The notes under the pieces were generated by a model that saw only the letters and a list, made by a program, of their open reading frames with translations, was not told the origin of the DNA and did not search any database. 64,000 nt of DNA from Bigelowiella natans CCMP2755 (taxonomy: Eukaryota > Cercozoa > Chlorarachniophyceae): positions 1 through 64,000 of the forward strand of contig ADNK01000571.1 in NCBI GenBank assembly GCA_000320545.1. The letters are read 5' to 3'. Below, one piece after another: positions 11,665 through 21,684 of this stretch; the stretch's first letter is position 1, and every line of letters begins with the position of its first letter. Position numbers and translations under genes: made by a program.

Positions 11665-12972
11665 GTAAGCAGCTGTGCATCGATACGCCCCCATGTCAGT
11701 ACGCGACACATGGGTGGTCCGGAATGGTAAGCTGTAGTAGTAACAGCGCAGCAGCAATAACAGCAACAGTATTGTAGTGCTTCGTGTATATGGTGCTTCA
11801 ATCTTGTTTGTGGGAGAGGGGAGTGGAGAGGGTTGTTCTCAAGTGCGTGCGAATGAATAAATGTCAGCGATCGTATTGATATCCTCCTCCCATCTCCTTC
11901 TTCTTCTTCCTCCCCCTCTTCAGGGGTCTAGCTGGTGTGATCTCTTTGAGCATTGTTCCCCGACCCTTGAAAATTGTAGAGGTATTCACAGAACAGCAGC
12001 CTACCATAGGCTGCCCAATCTCTCCCATCATAGCGAGGAGATAAATACGGAAACCCCTCCCCCCCCCCCCCCCCGAAGATCCCCCCCCTCATCTCATCAG
12101 GCGACAATGCAGCAGATGTAGAGACTTTCCACATGCTGAAAAAAGGTCGGGGCTTGTTTTCCCAGCGATGTTTTAACCATACCACGTTTAAATCTACTTG
12201 GGGAAACATGCCCCCTCACACCCTCTTGGCGAAAGCGAGAAGGAGACCATTTTCCGTTATTTCTCCTCCCTTTTATTTTTTTTTGGGGGGGGGAGATTTT
12301 CGTGTCTTCTTCTCACAACTACAGCGATAAGATACAGCGCACTCAACCGTAGCAGCCATAAAAAATAGTAGTAGTTGCATATAGACATGCCCACCTCCTC
12401 GCACACAAGGCGAAGAAGGGGAAGAAGATGAAGAAGGCAATTAGCAGCGAACCAGCCGGAGTAGTGATCTGAGGCGTTGGTGATCTTGCGATGCAATTTG
12501 TGGTTATATAACATGTAACAGAAGGGATTGGGCAGCCCGTTCTCGGATCTGGAGGGTAGTAGTAAGAGTGACACTATGTTTTCCATTCCAGTACTGTGTG
12601 TGAGTGTGTGTGTGTGAGAGAGAGAGAGAGGGAGATGTAGTGGTGCAAGCTGCGAGTTGGAGCTCTATAAAACAACACCGACGTATCTACGCATCGTTCC
12701 CCATGCGTATTATTTGCCCCATCCCTCCGTTACGATGTGCGTATATTCCTTTCACGGCCATCGCTATCCTCCTCCTCCTCCTCCTCTTCCTTTCTCTTCC
12801 TTTTCCACCTCTTCCTCATCCTCGTCGTCGTCGTCATACTCGTATTCTTTATCTCTTCACCCTCGTTCCTATTTTTAGGTATCACACGTCCGGTCACGGT
12901 AATTGACATCGTGTATCCATCCAATGAGGATGATAATTAATATCTGGCCCCTTTTCAGCTGCCTTCTTTCTC

Positions 12973-13010
<38 letters not shown>

Positions 13011-13151
13011 TATAATTCGTTGAATGAGCAGGCAACTTTGGTCGTAGTCTCATGGTCCCTGGCACCAATAAAAACGTTGGTGAGGTGATTCAGGTGATAT
13101 AAAACCCCCCACACACGAGTGACAAAAGAGAACTGTTGTTTTCTCCCATAG

Positions 13152-13189
13152 TAACTTCTCTCTCGCTCTCTCTATCTCTCTTTAACACA

Positions 13190-13245
<56 letters not shown>
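13152..13245. repeat. Compound (CT)n-(CA)n-(GA)n array, hairpin-capable
   Basis: A CT-rich arm, a short (CA)n spacer and a (GA)n arm lie in that order, so the two outer arms are complementary and can fold back around the CA loop. Confidence 0.8.
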
Positions 13246-13247
<2 letters not shown>

Positions 13248-13332
13248 AAAATAACAGCTGCAGTGACACCAACAACAACAGCGAGTATAACAATCTCTTT
13301 TGTTGTTGTCGTTCGTTGTTGCTTGTGCCTTT

Positions 13333-13364
<32 letters not shown>

Positions 13365-13552
13365 TACTTAAAAGGACTTGGACGTGGTTGGCGGCAACAT
13401 TTACGAGAAGGGCGCCTTGTTCTCGACGTGGGCGATGTCATCCGCTATAATCGCTGATGCAACTACGCAGGCACGCTCTCATCGCTAGTTATCACCCTCA
13501 TTGTAGTCGTGTATTTCATAGGAAATTGTGCATGGAACATCGAAAACTCTCC

Positions 13553-13563
13553 ATCTCTCTCTC

Positions 13564-13607
<44 letters not shown>

Positions 13608-13614
13608 GCACATA

Positions 13615-13664
<50 letters not shown>
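13553..13664. repeat. Second CT-CA-GA compound hairpin array
   Basis: Same arrangement as at 13152-13245, about 400 bp away in the same presumed intron: a (CT)n arm, a (CA)n loop and a (GA)n arm. Confidence 0.8.
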
Positions 13665-13667
<3 letters not shown>

Positions 13668-13741
13668 TACGAGTCGTAGTGACTCATAGAATAGTCCTGC
13701 TGGTTGTACTGTCTTTCGATACGCTCCACAATCATCATCAG

Positions 13742-14403
13742 CTTCACTCTCTCAACGCGGTGGCCAGCGCGGGTGCGTCCGTGGCTGTTAGCATACTCTT
13801 CGCTGATTTCTTCACTGGTATCATTCCCATTATCATTAACAACACCACCATCCAATAGATGATGATGATTATGATGATGATGTTGATTTTGGTGGTAGAT
13901 TACTGATATTCTCTACTACAATCAGGCGTGTTTCACTGGGCTGTGGACAACTACGGCAACAAAGACACTCCCGTATTTGGCGCAGTAATAGAAGCTTTTC
14001 AGGTCCCCCCCCCCCCCCCCCTCTTTCCCCAAAGTTTTCGAAAGGAAAACGAAAATTCGGAACGGTGTAGTTGTGTGGGGGTATGTCTTAAGCGCGATGT
14101 GGAGGTTTCCCAACCACACCATGATTGCCCCATCCTCATCATGATACAATCATCACCACCCCCATTTCTACCATTAAGAATATCATCATTTTTGTCGCTT
14201 TCGTGGACACACAACACACACACACACACACACATAACATAGGTTCATCACGAGAAACCATGGACGCTGACCTATAGACCCTTTGCAACTAATGCTTTTG
14301 CCATATCGCTCTCAGTAATAGATAATAGGAACAGTAGTACCGTTGTTGCTTCGCGTGCATGCCGACACAACACTACGATTTTGCAAAAAGCCAATATGTG
14401 GCG

Positions 14404-14437
<34 letters not shown>

Positions 14438-14498
14438 CGGGGCGATATTGGGCACTCGGTGTATCTTCACATGTGTAGGTGTATTTTTGTGTGTACTA

Positions 14499-14546
<48 letters not shown>

Positions 14547-15359
14547 CGTAAATCACTTCCTCTTCCCCATTCTGCAATAGGTGATACCACTCCTCGTCGT
14601 CGCAACTGCCCTTGGTCCTGTGGCAAATGGCGCAATGGAATATGGAGAATCTGCGGCAGGGGGGGCGGGGATTCTGGGGCCGAATTGGGAGCTTGGGGTG
14701 GTTGTCTTTGCGAACGCGCAGGTGAGAGGAAAGAAGCAGTAAGCACACTGCACACCGACTTCATGATTTGCACGATAAGAAATATGATCGTCTTCTCTCC
14801 TCAGAGGAATGTACACACATGCATGCACACGCACGCACACACATACACGTACATACGCGCGCGCCACGCATGTGGTATCGTTCAAAGATAAACAGAGAAC
14901 CCATGCGCCATATGTCACAACGGTTACGTAGGTGCTCTCCCAAGAGTTCCACAAGTACACGCACATGAAAAGCATACCAAAAGCCGTGAAACATCTACAG
15001 GTAGGAGGATAACAGAACTTTTCGTCATCGTCATGTTGTTGTCTTCCTCCTCCTCCTCTCCCTCTTCCTACTCGTCGTCGCCGTCATCGTCGTCGTCGAT
15101 CTCTTGTCCCTCACATTGTATGGTACTACTCATTTCACACCCCCATCGTACATAATCCTAGCTGATAACAACAGCAGCAGCGCCAACTACAACAATATTA
15201 CTACTACTGCGAGATAAGTAATAATGCTGCTATACTGCTATAACTAGGATTGTGGGGTGATGCTTCCTCGAATGATGCACCAGAATCATCACAAGAGCCC
15301 ATATGGGGATAACTACTGCATTCTCACTGGGTAAGTGCCCACGCCCAAACTCCAATGGT

Positions 15360-15431
<72 letters not shown>

Positions 15432-15788
15432 TGTATGGCATTAAGATGTACATATCTGACCACAATGTATCGTAATCTCCTCAGCCAAATGAACCCCCTC
15501 CTGGACTCCACCAACTTTTTCAGGTGCGCTGCCAGCAGCAGCAGAACTGCGTCTAATAATAAATATGACTTACGGATCTGTGTCTCAGAGCAACAAATTA
15601 TCGTTGTTTCTCCGTGAAAACATACATCGATATCGAATCATCATCGCCTTTTGACACTTGCTGATGAAACACATCTGAAAGGAGTGATAGTCTAATTGTC
15701 TCAACCATCTGATAATCTTTATATCAGGCGTCTGGAAAAGATTGTATATACTTGCACCGGTAGGAAGGAAGTTACTAATTCTAGTTGA
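13742..15788 (+). CDS. FAD4/Kua (TMEM189, plasmanylethanolamine desaturase)-like membrane desaturase
   Basis: Exons 13742-13817, 13926-14002, 14243-14314, 14581-14721, 14932-15000, 15248-15330, 15485-15523 and 15728-15788 join with matching phases to a TGA. The product carries the family's His-rich signature in order: GVFHWAVDNYGNKDTPVFG, then QVHHEKPWT, then SQEFHKYTHM, then MMHQNHHKSPYGDNYC, ending NPLLDSTNFFRRLE. The family comprises di-iron desaturases that introduce double bonds into phosphatidylglycerol acyl chains (plant plastid FAD4) or make the plasmalogen vinyl ether (animal PEDS1). DNYG and the NPLLD/FFRRLE ending are closer to FAD4 than to TMEM189. The usual QGHH reads QVHH. Hydrophobic helices occur in SILFADFF and VIPLLVVATALG. 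The N-terminus is not settled. Confidence 0.87.
15361..15430. repeat. (CT)n followed by (GT)n compound microsatellite
   Basis: Sits in the FAD4-like intron between exons 15248-15330 and 15485-15523. Confidence 0.9.
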
Positions 15789-16833
15789 ACACTTCGAGTA
15801 GTAAAAACAGCATCGAGCATGTGGACAGTGATCTAGTATCTTTCGCATACGCATACCCAAATGTGCCGTGTATTTATGTGTGTGTGTGTGTGTGTGTGTG
15901 TGTAAACTACATACAGGCAACGAACCGAAATGCTGGCAACTGAGTGCTGAGATGAAGCAAGGGGTTCTTCGGGGCGACCGATAGACCGCTAAACACCATG
16001 CTCAAGTTGGAAATAATAATATAGTATGCATAGATCAATCGTGTATCGTAACACGTGGTGGCAATGTCTTACATGTCAATCAAGAAGTCATTGCACTAGC
16101 CTCTAATATGTTTTAAAAAAATGAGCGTATGTACGTGAGAGTGATGGTGTGTGTCATTGTTTGGCAGCTTGCCGAAGCGCTAGGTTTAGCGTCCACAAGT
16201 GTACGTACGTACAACGCATAATTACTAAGCTGATGTAACATATCTAGATATGCGCATACGATACGTAGATATATGGTGTACGTAAGTACGTACGACGATA
16301 ATGCAAATGCATAATTTGTGCGTACATAAGCTTTTTAGCCATGCGTCCTATAGTCCGTCGCGTGCGAAACATAAATAATGATTGCTATCATAGACAAAAT
16401 GAGCAACGAGATGCTGAAAAAAACAGTAGCACGGCTAGCAAATACTAAGTAATCATGAGTGCGAATAATGATAAAGACGATGAAAATGGAACCATCGCTG
16501 CTGACTAGATAATATGTTGGTGCCATACATATTATAAACACGGTGCATTACATCGCTACTTGTAGTAATGGCAGTTTCGAAGGACGATGTACGTACATGC
16601 GTATTTATAGCAGATGTCCATATGTATTCATTTTTTTAAGCGTTGTTGCGTGCCATCTGCTTATCCAAGGGTCTTTTTTGCGTTGAGAGGTTCTAATTTT
16701 AGCATAGTCCGTTCCCCAGGTGTCAGATATTTACGATTCGATGCGCTATATCCGTATATGGCAGATTTAGCCATTTCTAAGCCCGCTTGTGACGGTGATG
16801 TGGACGTCTGGCGTTTCATCAAATAGAGATAAA
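15789..16833. other. Convergent intergenic region with palindrome-rich block (about 16020-16620)
   Basis: Lies between the 3' ends of the FAD4-like (+) and TRAF-finger (-) genes. Starts with a (TG)n tract at 15876-15903, then a block with GTACGTACGTAC, TGCATAATT and AGATATAT-type motifs. No coding exon found. Confidence 0.5.
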
Positions 16834-17564
16834 TTAGTTCGCTGTTCTCAGTTTCAAGATCATGTTTGATAAGTGTACCTCTGCTTGTCGCTGGTGAGCC
16901 TAGAAGTATAAAAATATAACAGTTATTCGACATAATTTTACTCATTGAGAGTTAGCTTACCTTCTCAATTTTGAGTTCATTACGGATGGCTGAGACGTTT
17001 TCCTTAATCTGCTTGTGCTCACGTATCAGTTTTTCTAATTTCAGGGCAGCAGTCTGTGTCGTTAATTTCTCGGAGGAACCATCATCGCCATCATCATTTT
17101 TTTGGTCTGAGTCCGGATCCACGGTCCCGCTCACAATCTTCTCAAACAGCTGTAGCGCCTCGAGCTGCCGCCTGAGTAGAATGTTTGATCTATCGACATC
17201 CTCGCATCTTCGGGTTGCACCTGTCGGATATTATGTAACAAATTAGTTGAAAAAGACCCCATCTTCTTCATAGTTTTGCGGAACTACATTCGCTCGCTTC
17301 TTTCTGGAAGGCCTTAGTCGACGCCTGCAGCTTGAGTGCCTTTGTGGCTAGATTGAGATGGGAGCTCACATCTTCTTCATAGTGCTTAGTCAGCAAGTCC
17401 GGTGTGACCTATGTATAAAATGCATTCAAGACTGATAAAGTGATGGAATCACATTCTTTTTGTAATCATCATGGCATGAGCTTCCTTCCTCTCAAGTCAC
17501 CTTCACTGGACATCCATAGGGCTTGAATCGACAGGGCACCGTTTTGATTTCCATTTTGGTCGTG
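16834..17564 (-). CDS. Small TRAF-type zinc finger plus coiled-coil protein, 166 residues
   Basis: Four exons: 17511-17564, 17288-17408, 16961-17220 and 16834-16899, all in phase, ATG to TAA. The N-terminus reads PCRFKPYGCPVKV and then LLTKHYEEDVSSHLNL, the C...GC...H...H pattern of a TRAF-type zinc finger, split by an intron directly after the second Cys. The rest (residues 45-166) is predicted coiled coil with an acidic loop (DPDSDQKNDDGDDGSS). There is no RING and no MATH domain, unlike animal TRAFs, and only one finger. Such short finger/coil proteins are typically scaffolds; the partner is unknown. The start is the first ATG, immediately before the finger. Confidence 0.85.
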
Positions 17565-18735
17565 GGCTAAGTAATGGTCGATTCACCTTGCACGTGTTTT
17601 CTACACCCCGTGTACCCTATGTCTATCTCTGTTCTTCCGATGTTTTCGAATTGGAGGGGGGCCTCTTTGGAGCTGTAGGACAGGTAGAATTTTCTGAAAT
17701 CCGATGATTTTCATTGCGCGACAATGATCATTTGATGTCGTAGTTTAGAGTTTCTAACAAAAATGTTTCTTCCATCAACAATCAGGATTGGTCCTGCGAG
17801 AGCATGATCCTTTCAAGCATTGGAACTGCTTCGCCTGGAGATTTAGTCATGTCACGAATGAGTTAGCGTGACCCATGATCCTTTTCACCGCTCCTGTGAA
17901 ATTGTTTCGTTCATTCAGTGACTTCATTCATTCGTTCACACTTCACTCGTTCACTGCCCAAGTTGGGAGACACGGCGCGCCGTGTCTCTGGGAGTGCTCT
18001 GGATTTGTCGTGTCTCCGAGGCACGGCTAGATATTGCTACTCGTGGACACGGCTAGAAATGGCTTTTCGTGGACACGGCTAGAGCCACGCTAGCACGGCT
18101 AGACACGCTGCGCGGCTGCTCGTGGACATGCAGACACGGCCATGGACACGCTTGGGCTAGACACGGCTTGACTTTTGTGCTGACAGAGCGACACTTCACT
18201 GTCGTGTCCGCCGTGTCTCTGAGGCTGTGCCTGCCAGCCGCACACTTTGGAGAAAGACGCGCTGCACAATGCGATGCACACGCTGCCATCACATCTAGAC
18301 ATGTTGTCAGTGACGTGTTTGTTCACGTGTGACTCATTTGGCTTGTTCGCTGCACAGCAATGCGGTGCACACGCTGCCATCACATCTAGACATCATGTCA
18401 GCGACATGTTTCACGTATGGCTCATTTAGCTCGCATGCATGGCACGGCAAATGTGCTACTCACGCTGACTTGCACAATGCTGGTAGCGTTTGTGAACATG
18501 GTGCCCTCTTACATAATTTACATGCTAGCATAGTGGTTACACATGCGAGGGGACACTTAAGCATTGAGCATTGTGCACCATAGCGTTGCCCAAGCTGCGC
18601 AAAGAATCATCGATCATGTTCATTGTACCTCAATGCAAAAAATCAACTGATGTTGTAGAGAATTTGTTGCTGTGATGTTGCACGACTTCAACAACTTCTT
18701 CAAGACATTTAGCGGTTTCGTAGATCAGTAATGTG
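17565..18735. other. Repeat-rich spacer: CGGCTAG arrays, palindrome and tandem 88-bp duplication
   Basis: Contains a perfect 22-bp palindrome at 17967-17988 centred on GGCGCGCC, then many short units of the type ACACGGCTAG between 18020 and 18180. Two tandem copies of an approximately 88-bp unit lie at 18261-18348 and 18349-18435, both holding the phrase CACATCTAGACAT. A 22-base stretch at 17873-17894 recurs inverted at 48940-48961. No gene is apparent. Confidence 0.7.
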
Positions 18736-19047
18736 TTAACATTGTTCACCAATACTGCGTTTTAAATCGGGTGAGGCTGTAGATTCTACTTTTTCGTAAC
18801 ATCCAGTCGCGTTAGCAAGTGGGTCTGTGTAGATGGCACCCACGGTATCTTCCCTGAAAAATGAAAATCGATTCAAAATTGACTGCCTTTTCTCTGTCGT
18901 GGATTGATTTGAACATACCCACAATTGCACCCTTTAGCAAAGTAAGCGTTATCACATTGCTTGTCGTGCACACGGTTGTCGAGACAGGTCTTGGACGATT
19001 CGCACCAGCTGATAATAGAGGGGGTCAAAATACCAATAGAATTAGAG

Positions 19048-19124
<77 letters not shown>

Positions 19125-19404
19125 TGGAGGCTTGACAACCTGCACGAAGAAATTGCACAGCAAGATTTTTCGCTTCCCTCAGATGAGCAAGATTTTCCCG
19201 GAGTTCCTTTCTTCATCCTGAGAACGAGAGTCAAGTTACATAGATGTAGATGTAAACAACAATTTTAGTTTACATATTTGTTGAATTTCCAGAAGGAGAA
19301 GGTAGTTGTTTGTTAGATTCTTGTAGGGAATCCTTTTCCACGTTCGCAGGAGATCTGTTAACAGCCAGTGCAGCTACCGCGAACGCCACCAGGATTATGG
19401 TCAT
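18736..19404 (-). CDS. Secreted cysteine-rich protein, 138 residues, unknown family
   Basis: Four exons: 19274-19404, 19140-19217, 18919-19008 and 18736-18853, all phases consistent, ATG to TAA. The N-terminus is a clear signal peptide (MTIILVAFAVAALAVNR). The mature part has closely spaced cysteines: GKSCSSEGSEKSCCAISSC, SWCESSKTCLDNRVHDKQC and FAKGCNCG, which fits a disulphide-rich extracellular domain. I do not recognise the family. The second intron carries a compound (CT)n(CA)n repeat. Possible roles include a cell-wall or lumenal protein; no function is claimed. Confidence 0.83.
19051..19124. repeat. (CT)n-(CA)n compound microsatellite
   Basis: Occupies most of the intron between the second and third exons of the secreted Cys-rich gene. 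Confidence 0.9.
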
Positions 19405-20436
19405 TGAATTCTATTGCACGCAAAAAAACAACAAACATAAGAAGAAACAAAAGATCGATTTATGGTCTTGTTCGTTCATTGATCAATTTCTTCCCATACT
19501 TTTTTATCTCCCCCCTCTAGCTCCCCAGCCCCCTCACTCACCTTCATTGGCATCAATCCCATTTTGAACTGATTTCGAAATTTCACCGATTTATTAATGT
19601 TTTCCCGAATATTATTCAACCACAAAATCATCTTTGACTTTCACTGACGACAATAAAAATTAATAGATTTTGGCTACTATTACTTTCTGGATCATGAATG
19701 AAGGCCATTTTTCGATTAAAACTGGAATATTTTTCTGAAAGTAATTAATCGGCACGTTACCACTGTATCTTGTCAGCCCAGCACACGTCACAACACGAGC
19801 CCCACCCAGATGGTCGATCGCTCCAAATTTTTTCTTGTTTAAAATACGTTCACGTGCACGAACGGTCTTTTTGCGATTAGCGAGCAGATCATTCGATATT
19901 GATGTTCAAACTGTTGGTCTTTGCGATGTTTCAGGACTTCGAGGGACAAAAACTGGCAGATAAGCTGCACCAGATTATCACTGCTGCTTTCGGGGTACAC
20001 TGAGTTTGCAATATTTACGACCAAATACGTGCATTCACCCCGAATGGACGAAAACCTATGTATGACTGACTAAGCATATTGGTGTTTCTAGCATATTGTC
20101 TGCGCGCAACGTACGCATCCACCGCAACCATACGCAGTTTGAATGTGCTGCGCTCCGATGTGTTATTGCTTTAGATATTTATTCGCCAAATCGAAATTAT
20201 GGCATATGTTCCCGTTGATATCTGATTCTGTCAATATTAAGTGTTGTAATTAAAAATTGTTCAGATAAGTACATCATCAGCGATAACTTCATTAGGTGAT
20301 CGGGTTTATCTATGGCTACCTGCAGCAGAGATTCGGCTACACAATGTAAATTCTGTAGCTTCCATTGTTGTAGTTTTTGCGATCGTAATCATGATTACGT
20401 TATTGCTAATTTTTGTTGCATACGAATCATATTAAT

Positions 20437-20493
<57 letters not shown>

Positions 20494-20810
20494 GAATATA
20501 AATCCATAAATATGTATTTTCTTTTCTGTCTCATTTGGTAGAGAGGCTTATATTTTATGGATATTATATTCCATGACTAGGTACATATCTATGGTGGGAC
20601 TGTGCATCTCAGCTATCGTACGTACACTAACCACCTTTCTACACACCACGTAGCTGCCACTTATTATTCCTTTCTTTACGGACAGATATGTGTTCCCGAC
20701 TGGGGCTTCTTGAACAAGAATCCCTTAAAATGGCAAAAGCCACTCAGTACATATCCAACTAACACTTTAAGGTCTCGTTCGACTTTAGTCACTAAAATCT
20801 ACAATTTTAG
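19405..20810. other. Spacer with possible short exons, no confident gene
   Basis: On the minus strand, 19660-20030 has open stretches such as KKFGAIDHLGGARVV and RYSGNVPINYF that look coding-like, but two frames compete and no consistent splicing was found. On the plus strand, 20686-20770 may be an upstream exon of the 20811-21009 gene. A (CT)n tract lies at 20443-20490. Confidence 0.3.
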
Positions 20811-21009
20811 GCGAAGAAGGTGATAGCGTTGACACTGACGAAAAGGAAGAAAACGAGGGTATGCAATGAAAAGTACTTTAAAAACACATACACCTAGGTG
20901 ATAACAAATGCGATACGTTTTAGGCGAGGCAGCTACTCAAGCCCCAAAGCCCAAAACTAAGAAGAAATCTAGTGGAAAGGGAGGGAAATCAAAGAAAACA
21001 AAAAGATAA
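20811..21009 (+). CDS. 3' exons of a protein with an acidic stretch and Lys-rich tail
   Basis: Two exons, 20811-20859 and 20933-21009, joined by a short intron with the frame continuing across it. They encode GEEGDSVDTDEKEENE, then a highly basic tail ending SGKGGKSKKTKR and TAA. Upstream exons are not resolved. A charged tail of this kind is common in nucleolar, chromatin or ribosome-biogenesis proteins, but no family can be named. Confidence 0.5.
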
Positions 21010-21684
21010 TGAGAAGTAGCAGCACAGTGCACTGATGTATGCATGTATTGGCATTCAACATGTGGTAATGGACGTAAAATCAGCTGTGTGCATGGCGCAT
21101 AACAGATTCCTTGTGTCTCATTACGCACTGTCATTATTGCCGCGATCGCGCTTGACAATGCCATGCGCGCAATACGACATACATATGACGCACAGCTAGC
21201 AGCGTACACGCTCTTCTAGCGCTTCTAATGCATGACCGTACGTACTTATCCATCGTTTGCCTTTATTTCTTGATATAATGGCAGATGTCTGTGTTCCTAG
21301 TTTGTCGTAAATGTGTTCATCCTTTTGCAGGCCATGCTAGCATGTTTTAAATGTAGCTGCCATTTATCTTGTGTTTGCAAATGAGCAGCTTGCTGGACAA
21401 TGTTGTTGCATTTTCACTTTGTGTCGTGTAGTGTGTATATGTAGCATAGCTAGATAGCTCAAGGGCTAAACAACAAACTGGCGGTTCTAGCATGCATGCT
21501 GCTACACAAAGGGGCATCCTAGGACACATGTTGGGCTCGCGTACACAGCAACAGAGTCTGGATCTAGAGATTTAAATCATTTATCTAGTCTTATTACTTG
21601 TTCATGATGCAAGGTGCAATCATGCACGCGCGTGCGCACAACAACGAACATCGAGAAATTAGCGACAGTGAAGCTAGCTGGGAA
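21010..21684. other. Convergent intergenic palindrome-rich block
   Basis: Sits between the 3' ends of a plus-strand and a minus-strand gene. Rich in GCATGC, GCTAGC and CTAGATAGC-type palindromes (for example around 21350-21560). No coding exon. Confidence 0.5.

Larger units (their letters stand above)
11665..13741. other. Intron-like region with dense microsatellites
   Basis: Holds C-runs at about 12058-12074, (CTC)n at 12770-12785, (CA)n at 12975-13009, two CT-CA-GA compound arrays (13152-13245 and 13553-13664) and (ACT)n at 13335-13362. A weak exon candidate with a good acceptor starts at about 11926. Nothing else looks coding. Confidence 0.45.

Noticed and set aside
19780-20030. Possible tRNA-like or coding feature on the minus strand
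   Set aside because: No cloverleaf could be drawn, and the two competing reading frames could not be spliced consistently.
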